Assembly: GCF_014851905.1 (NCBI RefSeq)
Contig: NZ_JACVAQ010000003.1
Location: forward strand, 124,001 to 188,000
Length of the DNA: 64,000 bases
Direction of reading: 5' to 3'
From: Pseudomonas sp. PDM14
GTDB lineage: Bacteria; Pseudomonadota; Gammaproteobacteria; Pseudomonadales; Pseudomonadaceae
Within the stretch, counting starts at the first letter, position 1, and each line of letters begins with the position of its first letter. The notes under the pieces were generated by a model. It saw only the letters and a list, made by a program, of their open reading frames with translations, ran no database searches and was not told where the DNA came from. A program made the position numbers and the translations under genes. Below are positions 16,099 through 25,241 of this stretch, piece after piece.

Positions 16099-17655
16099 AT
16101 GGAATGGATGCTCGATCCAACGGCATGGCTTGGCCTGCTGACCCTGATCGTCCTGGAAATCGTCCTGGGCATCGACAACCTGGTGTTCATCGCCATCCTC
16201 GCCGACAAGCTGCCGCCGCATCAGCGCGACCGTGCACGGCTGATCGGCCTGAGCCTGGCGCTGATCATGCGCTTGGGTCTGCTGGCCAGTATTTCCTGGC
16301 TGGTGACGCTCACTGCGCCGCTGTTCGAGGTGTTCGACAAGAGCTTCTCCGGGCGTGACCTGATCATGCTGTTCGGTGGAGTGTTCCTGTTGTTCAAGGC
16401 CACCATGGAGCTGCACGAACGCCTCGAAGGGCGCACCCACCAGCCGGGCGGCAGCCGCACCTACGCGCTGTTCTGGCCGGTGGTGGCGCAGATCGTCGTG
16501 CTCGACGCGGTGTTCTCCCTCGACGCGGTGATTACCGCCGTGGGCATGGTCGAGCACCTGGAAGTGATGATGATCGCCGTGATCATCTCCATCGGCCTGA
16601 TGATCATCGCCAGCAAGCCGCTGACGGCCTTCGTCAACGCGCATCCGACGGTGATCATGCTGTGCCTGGGCTTCCTCATGATGATCGGCTTCAGCCTCAC
16701 CGCCGAAGGTCTGGGCTTCCACATTCCCAAGGGCTACCTGTACGCCGCCATCGGCTTCTCCATCCTCATCGAGATGGCCAACCAGCTGGTGCGCTGGAAG
16801 CGCAAGCGGCAGATGCAGGGCAGCCGTGGCCTGCGTGAGCGCACTGCGCATGCGGTGCTGCGCCTGCTCGGCGGCAAGATCGAGGCGGACGAGGTGGGCG
16901 ACGAGATCGCCGACATGCTCGAAGGGGGGGAAGGCGAGCGCGTGCTGTTCGACCGCCGCGAGCGGGTGATGATCAGTGGTGTGCTGGGCCTGGCCGAGCT
17001 GTCCATCCGCAACGTCATGACCGGGCGCATGCAGGTGCACCACATCGACCTCAGCGACGACGCCGAGACCATCCGCGCCGACCTCGCGCAGTCGCCGTAC
17101 TCGCGCCTGCTGGTGATCCGCGATGACCAGGTCGACGAGCCGCTGGGCTACGTGCACAAGAAGGAGCTGTTCAAGGAGCTGCTCAAGGGCGAGCAGCCGG
17201 ACATCGAAAGCCTGCTGCGCCGGCCGCTCAACCTGCCGGACAGCTGTGCGGTGCTCGGCGCCCTGGAACAGATGCGCCAGGCCTCGACCCACGTGGCCTT
17301 CGTGGTCAACGAGTTCGGTGGCTTCGAAGGCATGCTGACCCTGACCGACATCCTCGAGGCCATCGCCGGCGAACTGCCGGATGCCAGCGAGGTGGATGGC
17401 CCGGAGATCGAGGAAGTGGGCGGCGCCTACCAGGTCAGCGGTGCGCTCAACCTCAGCGTGCTGCGCGAGCGCATCGGTTTTCGTGCCCAGGCCACCGAGG
17501 ACTACCAGACCATCGCCGGCCTGGCCATGAGCCTGCTCGACCGCCTGCCGATGGTGGGGGACTCGCTGGAGTTCGCCGACTGGCAGTTGAGCGTGATCGA
17601 GGTCAAGGAGCGGCGGATCAACCGACTGTTGCTCAAGCCGCCTGCGGCGCAGTGA
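16099..17655 (+). CDS. TerC-family membrane protein fused to CBS and CorC/HlyC domains
   Basis: The protein has 518 residues. The first ~240 form a TerC-type membrane domain ([44 protein letters not shown]). Two CBS repeats follow (about 310-430, [17 protein letters not shown] ... [28 protein letters not shown]), then a C-terminal transporter-associated domain ([18 protein letters not shown] ... [14 protein letters not shown]). It corresponds to the YoaE/YegH group. TerC relatives are linked to metal (Mn) export, but the function of this fusion is not settled. Preceding bases 15831-16098 hold the promoter and a possible leader ORF. Confidence 0.9.
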   Translation: MEWMLDPTAWLGLLTLIVLEIVLGIDNLVFIAILADKLPPHQRDRARLIGLSLALIMRLGLLASISWLVTLTAPLFEVFDKSFSGRDLIMLFGGVFLLFKATMELHERLEGRTHQPGGSRTYALFWPVVAQIVVLDAVFSLDAVITAVGMVEHLEVMMIAVIISIGLMIIASKPLTAFVNAHPTVIMLCLGFLMMIGFSLTAEGLGFHIPKGYLYAAIGFSILIEMANQLVRWKRKRQMQGSRGLRERTAHAVLRLLGGKIEADEVGDEIADMLEGGEGERVLFDRRERVMISGVLGLAELSIRNVMTGRMQVHHIDLSDDAETIRADLAQSPYSRLLVIRDDQVDEPLGYVHKKELFKELLKGEQPDIESLLRRPLNLPDSCAVLGALEQMRQASTHVAFVVNEFGGFEGMLTLTDILEAIAGELPDASEVDGPEIEEVGGAYQVSGALNLSVLRERIGFRAQATEDYQTIAGLAMSLLDRLPMVGDSLEFADWQLSVIEVKERRINRLLLKPPAAQ

Positions 17656-17661
17656 CCCAAT

Positions 17662-17689
17662 AAAAACGGCGCCTCGGGCGCCGTTTTTG
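17662..17689. terminator. bidirectional terminator between terC-CBS and mscL
   Basis: AAAAACGGCGCC-TCGG-GCGCCGTTTTT is a strong GC stem with an A-run and a T-run. It serves the converging TerC gene (+) and mscL (-). Confidence 0.92.
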
Positions 17690-17706
17690 TTTTTCCGCGT
17701 GCCGGG

Positions 17707-18126
17707 TCAGGGCAGCTTGTCTTCCTGGCGCGCCTTGAGCAGGTCGCGGATCTCGGTGAGCAGGGTTTCTTGCGGGGTTGGTGCTGGTGGTACCGATGGG
17801 GCCACGGCTTCTTCACGCTTGAGTTTGTTGATCGCCTTGACGCCCATGAAGATGGCGAAGGCAACGATGACGAAGTCCAGCACGGTCTGGATGAACTTGC
17901 CGTAGCTCAGCACCACCGCCGGGATATCGCCCTCGGCCGCCTTGAGGGTGACGGCCAGGTCGCTGAAATCTACGCCGCCGATGAGCAGGCCGATCGGCGG
18001 CATGATCACGTCGCCGACGAAGGAACTGACGATCTTGCCGAACGCGGCGCCGATGATGATACCGACGGCCATGTCGACCACGTTGCCTTTGACGGCGAAG
18101 GCTTTGAATTCGTTGAGTAGGCTCAT
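17707..18126 (-). CDS. mscL: large-conductance mechanosensitive channel MscL
   Basis: The protein has 139 residues, the standard MscL length. It has the N-terminal amphipathic segment and TM1 ([41 protein letters not shown]), the periplasmic loop, TM2 ([25 protein letters not shown]) and a C-terminal helical bundle ([10 protein letters not shown]). It opens at high membrane tension to release solutes after osmotic downshock. Confidence 0.97.
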   Translation of the reverse strand: MSLLNEFKAFAVKGNVVDMAVGIIIGAAFGKIVSSFVGDVIMPPIGLLIGGVDFSDLAVTLKAAEGDIPAVVLSYGKFIQTVLDFVIVAFAIFMGVKAINKLKREEAVAPSVPPAPTPQETLLTEIRDLLKARQEDKLP

Positions 18127-18224
18127 GTTTCACTCCGTGGTTAGTCTGGTTATGGCATGCAGTGTAATTCAGCGCGAGGCCGCTGCCAGCCCGGCGCAGC
18201 CATGCGCAGGCTCTGAAACGGCTA

Positions 18225-18237
18225 TGACCGTCGGTCA
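18225..18237. promoter_or_regulatory. 13-bp palindrome upstream of first ydcH-like gene
   Basis: TGACCG-T-CGGTCA is a perfect dyad about 67 bp before the 18304 start. It may be an operator, but I do not recognise the regulator. Confidence 0.35.
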
Positions 18238-18303
18238 CGGCGTTGGTGCGACCCCATCCGATGCTGGCTAGCCTGAACGGATCGAAGCCGAGGAGTGAAT
18301 GCC

Positions 18304-18546
18304 ATGCCGCTCGAACACCATCCGCTTGCGCGCGAATTCCCCGAGTACAAGGCCGCGCTGCAGACCCTGATGAACGACGCCCACTTCGTCCGCCTGGCCC
18401 AGGCCTACCAGGACCTCGATACCCGTATCTATCAGGCCGAAGCCGGGCGCGAGGCGCTCGACGATCTGGCGCTGCAGGACCTGAAGATGCGCCGCGTCGC
18501 GCACAAGGACGAAATCGCCGACCTGCTCAGGCGTGCGGCTGAGTGA
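18304..18546 (+). CDS. YdcH/DUF465 family small protein (copy 1)
   Basis: This 80-residue coiled-coil protein starts MPLEHHPLAREFPEYKAALQ, and HHPLxxEFPE is the signature of the YdcH family. The start is placed at the ATG at 18304, with AGGAG eight bases upstream. The in-frame GTG at 18295 lies inside that ribosome site. A second family member follows 82 bp later. Function is unknown. Confidence 0.9.
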   Translation: MPLEHHPLAREFPEYKAALQTLMNDAHFVRLAQAYQDLDTRIYQAEAGREALDDLALQDLKMRRVAHKDEIADLLRRAAE

Positions 18547-18559
18547 CCACGCCGGTTGT

Positions 18560-18573
18560 TTGATCGGGGTCAA
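18560..18573 (+). promoter_or_regulatory. Anr/FNR-type box before second ydcH-like gene
   Basis: TTGATCGGGGTCAA matches TTGAT-N4-(A/G)TCAA. A plausible -10, TAGGCT, lies at 18596-18601, which puts the box near -41.5, the usual position for Anr activation. Low-oxygen induction is inferred. Confidence 0.7.
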
Positions 18574-18628
18574 GGGTTCGCTCAGCGGCGCACCGTAGGC
18601 TGTGGCCATCTGACTCAGGAGCCACAGC

Positions 18629-18907
18629 ATGCACGTCGAACATCACCCGTTGATCAAGGACTTCCCGGAACTGCGCAGCGAGCTGCAACGCCTGCGCAGC
18701 GAGGATCTGCACTTTTCCCGCCAGGCCGACGAGTACGAAGCGCTGGACAAGCGCATCTGCCGGGTCGAGGACGGCGTCGAGCTGCTCGACGACGAAACGC
18801 TCAGCCAGCTCAAGCTGGAGCGCGTGACGCGCAAGGATGACCTGTCTCGCCAGCTCAAGCGCGCCGCCGGGCAGTGCTGCGGATGCGGTAATGGCTGCGC
18901 CGGCTGA
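18629..18907 (+). CDS. YdcH/DUF465 family small protein with Cys-rich tail (copy 2)
   Basis: The protein has 92 residues and starts MHVEHHPLIKDFPELRSELQ, a paralogue of the preceding gene with the same HHPL-(x)2-(D/E)FPE opening and helical body. Unlike copy 1 it ends in a cysteine cluster, QCCGCGNGCAG (four Cys in about nine residues), which could bind a metal or an Fe-S precursor. Its own Anr-like box suggests independent low-oxygen control. CAGGAG upstream supports the start. No function is known. Confidence 0.88.
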   Translation: MHVEHHPLIKDFPELRSELQRLRSEDLHFSRQADEYEALDKRICRVEDGVELLDDETLSQLKLERVTRKDDLSRQLKRAAGQCCGCGNGCAG

Positions 18908-18921
18908 GGTGGCTCCCGCCG

Positions 18922-19434
18922 TCAGTGCGTGCGGGGCGAAAGCAGGTAGCTGAGCAGGCCAGGCTGCTCACTGTCCGCGTCGAGTTGCTGCACGCGCAGC
19001 GGCAGCTCGGCGAACAGCGCGCGCCAGAAACTGCTGGCCAGCGCGTCTTCTCCGTAGAAACTCACCAGCCAATCGCCACCGCCGCTCACGATCACCTGCT
19101 CCACCAGTGCGCGACCGATACCCTGGCGACGGTATTTCTTCAGCACGAACAGGTCGGCGAACTCCAGGGCATCGACGCCGGGCAGTTCGCTGCGCTCGAT
19201 CAGCAGGAAGCCGGCGATGAAGCCGTTGACCAGAATCAGCAGGGCCTGCCAGTCGGCCTCCTGCCAGTAGCGCTGCAGGTGCGGCTCGTGGATGTAGAAG
19301 CGGCCGTCGAGCTCGACGTCTTCCTGCTCCCAGTCCGACGACTCGTAGGCATAGAACTGGTAGAGGTTGCGGATCAGCGGCAGCTGGTCGGCGCTGGCGG
19401 GGACGAGTTCGATCTGCATCGCGGGGCGACTCAT
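18922..19434 (-). CDS. GNAT-family N-acetyltransferase
   Basis: The protein has 170 residues. The acetyl-CoA-binding segment LFVLKKYRRQGIGRALVEQVI fits motif A of GNAT enzymes, followed by SFYGEDALASSFWRALF. The substrate is unknown. Two in-frame ATGs are possible (19434, MSRPAMQIEL; or 19419, MQIEL), neither with a good ribosome site. The longer frame extends into radA on the opposite strand and is not credible. It is divergent from radA, with only about 50 bp between starts. Confidence 0.85.
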   Translation of the reverse strand: MSRPAMQIELVPASADQLPLIRNLYQFYAYESSDWEQEDVELDGRFYIHEPHLQRYWQEADWQALLILVNGFIAGFLLIERSELPGVDALEFADLFVLKKYRRQGIGRALVEQVIVSGGGDWLVSFYGEDALASSFWRALFAELPLRVQQLDADSEQPGLLSYLLSPRTH

Positions 19435-19483
19435 GGGAGAGCGGGGCGCTATTATCGCCGTTTTTCCAGCGGCGGAGACTTCC

Positions 19484-20848
19484 ATGGCCAAGGCCAAGCG
19501 CATGTATGGCTGCACCGAGTGCGGTGCGACCTTTCCCAAATGGGCCGGGCAGTGCGGCGAATGCGGTGCGTGGAATACCCTGACCGAAACCATGATCGAG
19601 GCCAACGCACCCACGCCCAGCGGGCGTGGCGGCTGGGCCGGGCAGCAGGCGCAGCTGAAGACCCTGGCCGAGGTCAGCGTCGAGGAGGTGCCGCGCTTCT
19701 CCACTGCCTCCAATGAGCTGGACCGCGTGCTCGGCGGCGGTCTGGTCGATGGCTCGGTGGTGCTGATCGGCGGCGACCCCGGCATCGGCAAGTCGACCAT
19801 TCTCCTGCAGACCCTGTGCAACATCGCCCAGCGCCTGCCCGCCCTGTACGTCACCGGCGAGGAGTCGCAGCAGCAGGTGGCCATGCGCGCGCGACGCCTG
19901 GACCTGCCGCAGGACAAGCTCAAGGTGATGACCGAGACCTGCATCGAAACCATCATTGAGGTGGCGCGCCGCGAGCAGCCCAAGGTGATGGTCATCGACT
20001 CGATCCAGACCATCTTCACCGAGCAGTTGCAGTCCGCCCCCGGCGGCGTGGCCCAGGTGCGCGAGAGCGCGGCGCTGCTGGTGCGCTACGCCAAGCAGAG
20101 CGGCACGGCGATCTTCCTGGTCGGTCACGTGACCAAGGAAGGCGCCCTGGCCGGCCCGCGCGTGCTCGAGCACATGGTCGACACCGTGCTGTATTTCGAG
20201 GGTGAGTCGGACGGCCGCCTGCGCCTGCTGCGCGCGGTGAAGAACCGCTTCGGCGCGATCAACGAGCTGGGCGTGTTCGGCATGACCGACAAGGGCCTCA
20301 AGGAAGTCACCAACCCCTCGGCGATCTTCCTCACCCGTGCCCAGGAGGAAGTGCCAGGCAGCGTGGTGATGGCGACCTGGGAAGGCACCCGGCCAATGTT
20401 GGTGGAGGTGCAGGCGCTGGTCGACACCAGTCACCTGGCCAACCCGCGCCGCGTCACCCTCGGCCTGGACCAGAACCGCCTGGCCATGCTGCTGGCCGTG
20501 CTGCACCGCCACGGCGGCATCCCGACCTACGACCAGGACGTGTTCCTCAATGTGGTCGGCGGGGTCAAGGTGCTGGAGACGGCGTCGGACCTGGCGCTGA
20601 TGGCGGCGGTGATTTCCAGCCTGCGCAACAAGCCGCTGCCGCATGACCTGCTGGTGTTCGGCGAGATCGGCCTGTCCGGCGAGATCCGCCCGGTGCCGAG
20701 CGGTCAGGAGCGCCTGAAGGAGGCCGCCAAGCATGGCTTCAAGCGCGCCATCGTGCCCAAGGGCAACGCGCCGAAGGATGCCCCGCCGGGGCTGCAGGTG
20801 ATCGCCGTGACGCGCCTCGAACAGGCGCTGGATGCCCTGTTCGAGTGA
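19484..20848 (+). CDS. radA: DNA repair protein RadA (Sms)
   Basis: The protein has 454 residues. The N-terminal zinc finger is formed by C10, C13, C24 and C27 (YGCTECGATFPKWAGQCGEC). The RecA-like ATPase has Walker A GGDPGIGKST, the family-specific KNRFG motif (VKNRFGAINELGVF) and the C-terminal Lon-like domain (LLVFGEIGLSGEIRPV). It remodels branched DNA intermediates during recombination. The ATG at 19484 is the family start, and the upstream extension is rejected. Confidence 0.97.
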   Translation: MAKAKRMYGCTECGATFPKWAGQCGECGAWNTLTETMIEANAPTPSGRGGWAGQQAQLKTLAEVSVEEVPRFSTASNELDRVLGGGLVDGSVVLIGGDPGIGKSTILLQTLCNIAQRLPALYVTGEESQQQVAMRARRLDLPQDKLKVMTETCIETIIEVARREQPKVMVIDSIQTIFTEQLQSAPGGVAQVRESAALLVRYAKQSGTAIFLVGHVTKEGALAGPRVLEHMVDTVLYFEGESDGRLRLLRAVKNRFGAINELGVFGMTDKGLKEVTNPSAIFLTRAQEEVPGSVVMATWEGTRPMLVEVQALVDTSHLANPRRVTLGLDQNRLAMLLAVLHRHGGIPTYDQDVFLNVVGGVKVLETASDLALMAAVISSLRNKPLPHDLLVFGEIGLSGEIRPVPSGQERLKEAAKHGFKRAIVPKGNAPKDAPPGLQVIAVTRLEQALDALFE

Positions 20849-20889
20849 CCGACCTGCGGCGCTCTGCCGCTGGGGGCAGGGTGCCCCAC

Positions 20890-20903
20890 TTGTCGCAGAT
20901 CAA
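20890..20903 (+). promoter_or_regulatory. Anr/FNR-type box upstream of the 59-codon gene
   Basis: TTGTCGCAGATCAA matches the degenerate Anr consensus TTG(A/T)(T/C)-N4-ATCAA. GAGCAT at 20926-20931 is a weak candidate -10. Low-oxygen control is inferred. Confidence 0.5.
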
Positions 20904-20959
20904 GTTTCGCCGTGCCGGGCGGGAGGAGCATGAGGTCGTACCCAGAGAGGAGATGACCC

Positions 20960-21139
20960 ATGTTTTCGTTCTTCGATTTCTTCGCCAAGACCCTCAACTA
21001 CGAGCCCGGCCAGCCGCGTGATCGTGCCGAAGAGCGGCGCGAGGCGAGCATGGCGACCCGCCGGGTGCAGGCCCGTCACTGCACGCAGAAGGCCGAAGCC
21101 CAATGCCGCGAATCAGGCGTTCGCGAACAGGCACTTTAG
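20960..21139 (+). CDS. small protein of unknown function, 59 residues
   Basis: The frame MFSFFDFFAKTLNYEPGQPR... to ...REQAL is preceded by a strong AGAGGAG ribosome site seven bases before the ATG, which is the main reason for calling it. It has a Phe-rich, amphipathic N-terminus (FSFFDFFAKTL) and a highly charged Arg/Glu body with two Cys. It lies between radA and the converging mapZ gene, with an Anr-like box upstream. I recognise no family. Confidence 0.6.
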   Translation: MFSFFDFFAKTLNYEPGQPRDRAEERREASMATRRVQARHCTQKAEAQCRESGVREQAL

Positions 21140-21227
21140 CTGGCGGTTACTCGGGCTCGTAAGGTGCGCTCTGCGCACCGACGGGCTTGTAGAGGAACGT
21201 TTAGCGCCCCTGGGTGAGAGCGGGCGC

Positions 21228-21602
21228 TTAGTCATCGTCTTCGCCGAGCGCCGCCAGCTCGCGTTCGAGCAGGCTTTCGTCGCCGAGGTTGAGTTCGACC
21301 AGGCGGCGCAGGTGGCTGATCGAGTCCAGGTCGATGTGCCGGCAAACGAAGCCGAGCAGGTCGTTGCGGGTGCGCGTCAGCACCACTTCCATCTGCAGCC
21401 GGGTGTCGGCATCCAGGTTGATCAGCGCATTGAAGGGCTGGTCGGGGTCACCGTTCCAGCCCGCGGGACGTTTCACCAGCAGCCCTTTGAGCGACACGTC
21501 ATGCAGCTCAACCGTCCAGCGCCGCTCACCCTGGGTAAGCTCCGTGGCGGCGTCGAAGGCAATGCGCTGGAAGCGCCGACGCTCGTTGGTTGTTTCACTC
21601 AT
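21228..21602 (-). CDS. mapZ: PilZ-domain c-di-GMP receptor MapZ
   Basis: This 124-residue single-domain PilZ protein is closely similar to P. aeruginosa PA4608 as I recall it. The c-di-GMP-binding residues are in the N-terminal RRRFQR (R8-R13) and in DVSLKG (D35, S37, G40). The C-terminal helix [28 protein letters not shown] matches the PA4608 ending. In P. aeruginosa MapZ binds the chemotaxis methyltransferase CheR1 in the presence of c-di-GMP and so alters motor switching. Its ATG overlaps the stop of the upstream 734-residue protein gene by eight bases, an arrangement I do not recall from P. aeruginosa. Confidence 0.94.
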   Translation of the reverse strand: MSETTNERRRFQRIAFDAATELTQGERRWTVELHDVSLKGLLVKRPAGWNGDPDQPFNALINLDADTRLQMEVVLTRTRNDLLGFVCRHIDLDSISHLRRLVELNLGDESLLERELAALGEDDD

Positions 21603-23799
21603 TGCGGGATTCCTCTGCGGTTTTATCCACTATAGCCAAGCCTGCGCGTCGCCGCCGCCAGTAGATGAAGGCAGCCGCCGCCGCGAGCAGGGCGGCCGGC
21701 AGGCTGTACTTGAATGGGCGCAGCAGCTCGCGGGCGGCCTGCTCGCGTTCGACCCACAGGCGATCACGCGCGCGCTCGAAGTCCGGCTCGTCGCAGTAGG
21801 GCGTGCCGAACGCCGCACCCAGGGGAATGTAGGCGCCGTGTTCGACGTAGCGTCGATAGAAGCTGCGCGCCGTGTCCGGGTCATTGTTGATCAGCCAGCC
21901 GGTGGCCTTGCACAGGGTGGCGGCGAAGGCCTGGCTGCGTGCGGGCAGCAGGTCGGCGGAACGGTTGGCCAGGTCGGCGGCGACCCAGCGGTAGTGGTAG
22001 CGGCGGTTCGGTTGCGCCATCGTAGCGTTTTGCAGCGTGGCCTCGGCGGGGCTGAGCAGCCCGGCCGCCTGCACCGGCTTCTGCATTTGCGCGCCGTAGT
22101 TGCCATCGCTCCAGGCGCTGTCCGGCGCCAGTTCGTAGCCAAGCAACTCCATGCCCTGCACCCGCGCCAGCACGGCGGCCTTGTAGTAGGCCTCGGCGCG
22201 GGCGATGCGACCCCAGGCGCTGTCGGCGGCGTCGCGGGCCTGGCCATAGTCGCGCGCCGCGGCCTGCAGTTCCGGGCGAACGAAGTAGGTGACCGCCTCC
22301 TCGTAACGCTGTTCGCGCAGCAGGCGCCGGCCGAGCAGCTGGCGCAGGCGATTGGGCACCGGGCGCTCCCAGGCGTATTCCTCGCCGTCCTTGATCGGCG
22401 CAGCCTGGACATTCTGGTCGACATAGGCCTTGAGTTCGTCGGTGCTGAGCACGCGTTCGGCGACCTCGGCGGCGTCCTGCCAGTACACCTCGCCGCTGCG
22501 GTAGAGCTGGTCGAAGGCCTCCAGGTAGTCGCCGCGTTCCATGGCCAGGATCGCCGCCTCGCCCTGCACGCGGCAGTGCGGTTTGAGCGTCTCGTACTGC
22601 CAGTTCTCGTTGCGCCGCCAGCCCCAGTCCTCGTCGGCGGGGAAGGCCTTGGCTGCTTTGGCGTAAGCCTGGGCGGCGGTGGTTTTGTCGCCGTCGCGCA
22701 GCGCCAGCTTGGCGCGCAACCACCAGGCCAGGCCGCCGTCGCCGGCGTGCTGGAGAAAGTCCTGCGCGCCCTGATAGTCGCCGCTCTGGTAGCTCAGTGC
22801 GGCGAGGCGGTCGGCGTTCTCCAGCTTGGCGATAGCGCCTTCACGCAGCAGATGCAGCAAGCGTTCGCCGCCCACCGGACGCTGCCCGTCGTAGTCGTCG
22901 ATACGGGTCAGGACCTGCGCGGTAAGCAGTTGCTGTACCTCCAGGCTGTGCAGCGCCGAGCGCAGTTCGACGTCTGGCAGCTGCGCCAGTTCACGGGCGA
23001 CCTGGCGCAGTGAGCTGTAGCCGGTGCTCGAGTTGTGCAGCGACTGGCTGGCGTAGAGGCGGATGGCCGCGCCCCAGTCGCCCTCGTCGAGCCGCAACCG
23101 GGCTTCCTCGCCGAGGCTGGCGATGCCCAGTTCCAGCGGGTCGGCCAGGCCGGCGGCGACTTGCTGGCGCACCTGCTGGAAGCTGGCCACGGCCTCCTGG
23201 CGCAGGCGCTGCTGATAGGCCGCGAGTTGCACATCGTCCATCGCCTCGACGGGTGCACTGACGGCCAGCATGGCCAGGCTGCGACCGAGGGAATAGCTGG
23301 CCCAGGTGCTGCGCAGGGCGCGCTCGCCGACGGGCAGGGCCAGGACCCGGCGGAAATACTCGGCGGCGACGGCGTGCTCGCCTTGGGCGAAGGCCACGGC
23401 GCCGGCGGTGTACAGGCGCAGCTCGGGGGGCAGGTCGGCACCGTCGTGCTCCACCTGGCGGGCGTCGCTCAGCTGGCGCAGGGCCTTGCTGCGGCTCGCC
23501 TGCTCGGCGCTCAGCTGCTGCTGGTCGGCGGCCACGCGGGCGTCGATATAACGCTGCTGGTCTTCGTCCCAGTAGCGATCGAGCGTGGCATCGCCAGCTT
23601 GGCCGAGTCCGGGTATACGGGTGCCGAGGCGGCTGGTCTCGAAGTCGAAGTTGCCCTCGGGCAACTCGCGCAGGGCGTTTTCGCGGTCGCCGAGCAGGCG
23701 GTAGGGGAAGTCCGGCCCGCAGGCCAGCGCCGGGGTCAGCGGCAGCAGCGCGCCGATGCTCAGGCTGAGCAGCTTCAGGCGCCATTCAGAATTGCACAT
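21595..23799 (-). CDS. uncharacterised exported protein with helical repeats and C-terminal membrane anchor
   Basis: The protein has 734 residues from the ATG at 23799, which has AAGGAG seven bases upstream. A signal peptide ([26 protein letters not shown]) leads into [17 protein letters not shown]. The long central part is Ala/Leu/Arg-rich and reads like TPR/Sel1-type helical repeats ([61 protein letters not shown]). A single membrane helix near the C-terminus ([15 protein letters not shown]) is followed by an Arg-rich cytoplasmic tail. It should be a periplasmic scaffold anchored in the inner membrane. It overlaps the upstream DUF3142 gene by 14 bases and mapZ by 8, so the three are co-translated. 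I do not recognise a named family. Confidence 0.8.
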   Translation of the reverse strand: MCNSEWRLKLLSLSIGALLPLTPALACGPDFPYRLLGDRENALRELPEGNFDFETSRLGTRIPGLGQAGDATLDRYWDEDQQRYIDARVAADQQQLSAEQASRSKALRQLSDARQVEHDGADLPPELRLYTAGAVAFAQGEHAVAAEYFRRVLALPVGERALRSTWASYSLGRSLAMLAVSAPVEAMDDVQLAAYQQRLRQEAVASFQQVRQQVAAGLADPLELGIASLGEEARLRLDEGDWGAAIRLYASQSLHNSSTGYSSLRQVARELAQLPDVELRSALHSLEVQQLLTAQVLTRIDDYDGQRPVGGERLLHLLREGAIAKLENADRLAALSYQSGDYQGAQDFLQHAGDGGLAWWLRAKLALRDGDKTTAAQAYAKAAKAFPADEDWGWRRNENWQYETLKPHCRVQGEAAILAMERGDYLEAFDQLYRSGEVYWQDAAEVAERVLSTDELKAYVDQNVQAAPIKDGEEYAWERPVPNRLRQLLGRRLLREQRYEEAVTYFVRPELQAAARDYGQARDAADSAWGRIARAEAYYKAAVLARVQGMELLGYELAPDSAWSDGNYGAQMQKPVQAAGLLSPAEATLQNATMAQPNRRYHYRWVAADLANRSADLLPARSQAFAATLCKATGWLINNDPDTARSFYRRYVEHGAYIPLGAAFGTPYCDEPDFERARDRLWVEREQAARELLRPFKYSLPAALLAAAAAFIYWRRRRAGLAIVDKTAEESRNE

Positions 23800-24988
23800 G
23801 GATTGCTCCTTGATCGATGGTGCGGCAGCGCGCCCAGCCCAGGGCGCGCTGGCTGCCGGCGGCCAGTTGGCCGTCGTGTTGGCGGGTGAACAGCAGGCCG
23901 TCGGCACTGCGCTGCAAGCGGTAGGCGCCCAGCGCATCGCTCGCTTCGCACTCGCTGGCGCTCAGGCTGATCTGCTTCGGCAATTGGCTGGTGAGCGAAC
24001 CGAGGTTGTGCAACTGCAGTTCGCGGGTGTCATCGCGCTGGCTCAGTTGCACCCGCACGTCGCTGCGCAGGGGTTGCTGGTGGCGCACGGCCTGCAACGT
24101 CTTCAGCGGCCAGGCGCGATGGTCGCCGGCCAGGGGCAGGCGGAACCAGATGATGCCGTCGAGGTGTGCGGGCGGCGCCCGGTGCAGCGCGCCGAGCAGG
24201 TCGGCCACTTGCTGTGGGTCGGCCATCAGCTCGTGGCGCGGGCCGGAGGCGTTGAGGCGCACCTCGCTCTCCACCACGGGCGTGCCGCTGGCACTGTCGA
24301 GTACGGCGACGCCATAGGCCGGCAGCGCCAGGTAGAAGGGTTTGCGGGTGCGCGCCGCATAGGCTGCGGCCCAGTCCTCGGCCTGCTGCGGATCGAACAG
24401 CCCCAGGCGCGGGTCGCTCACCGCGTGTACCTGCAGCACCGAGCTGTCGACGCTGGCGAGCAGGTCGTCGAGTTCGCGGCTGCTCAGCCAGGCGGGCAGG
24501 GCGGTGATGCTCAGCGCGATGTCGGCAGGCAGTTGCCGGCGTAGCGCGCGCAGCATTTCGGCGTAGGCCGGCAGGCGTGCGCTGGCACAGTCATGGTCGA
24601 TTTCCAGGCCCTGCACGTGGATGCCGGCGGCCTGCCAGTCGCGCAGCAGGTGGGTGACGCGTTCGGGGATCGCCCGCTCGTCGAGCTGCGGCAACTGGCC
24701 GTCGAGGCGCACCACGGCGATCAGCGGGCGGCCGTCGCGGCGCAGCAGTTGCAGGTCCGGGTAGGCGCGTGCCCAGCCGGCCTTGGGGTGGGCCTGCAGG
24801 GCCAGTACGCGCAGGGTGGAGAAGTCGGCGCGGCTGGCGGCCAGTGCGTCGGCATGGGCGGGGCGCCACTGGCGCTGCCAGATGTAGGCCTGGTGATCGA
24901 GCGGGCGCGGCTCTTCCGGCAGGCAGCCCGTGAGCAGGGTGAACAGGCAGAGGAGTGGCGCCAGCCGTCGGCGTAGCAGTTCGGGCAT
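23786..24988 (-). CDS. DUF3142 lipoprotein, glycosidase-like fold
   Basis: The protein has 400 residues. The signal peptide ends in the lipobox LLTGC, with C22 as the lipidated cysteine. The body has TIM-barrel-like features: LRVLALQAHPKAGW, LIAVVRLDGQLPQL, GIHVQGLEIDHDCASARLPAYAEML (an Asp/Glu-bearing strand end), ITALPAWLSS and GIIWFRLPLAGD. It matches what I remember of DUF3142 proteins. The LEIDHDC motif could be an active site, but no activity is established. It is the first gene of the overlapping trio ending in mapZ. Confidence 0.8.
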   Translation of the reverse strand: MPELLRRRLAPLLCLFTLLTGCLPEEPRPLDHQAYIWQRQWRPAHADALAASRADFSTLRVLALQAHPKAGWARAYPDLQLLRRDGRPLIAVVRLDGQLPQLDERAIPERVTHLLRDWQAAGIHVQGLEIDHDCASARLPAYAEMLRALRRQLPADIALSITALPAWLSSRELDDLLASVDSSVLQVHAVSDPRLGLFDPQQAEDWAAAYAARTRKPFYLALPAYGVAVLDSASGTPVVESEVRLNASGPRHELMADPQQVADLLGALHRAPPAHLDGIIWFRLPLAGDHRAWPLKTLQAVRHQQPLRSDVRVQLSQRDDTRELQLHNLGSLTSQLPKQISLSASECEASDALGAYRLQRSADGLLFTRQHDGQLAAGSQRALGWARCRTIDQGAIHVQF

Positions 24989-25241
24989 GAGGTCGTGGCG
25001 GGTCCGCGAGAGGTTTCGGCGCCCGCAGCGCGGGTGTCGGCGCGGCGATTACACACCCGATGCGCAGGTGCCGGCAAGGTCGATCAGGGCGATTGGTGGT
25101 GGGAGGTGCGCTTGTGCACAGTTCACCGCGGGCGCTCGCGATGCGACGTTCATCGGCCCGCTCTGCCATCGGTTTGACAGGGCCCTTGGGTTCAACAACG
25201 CTGCACAAGGTAGTACCCATCACCACTGCGGAGTGCAGAAC

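Noticed and set aside
20930-20956. Eight-codon frame (MRSYPERR) as a leader peptide before the 59-codon gene
   Set aside because: The ribosome site is too close to the ATG and the predicted transcript start may lie inside or after it.
24995-25241. Short plus-strand frames between the DUF3142 and DUF3015 genes
   Set aside because: No ribosome sites or protein features; this is the divergent promoter region.
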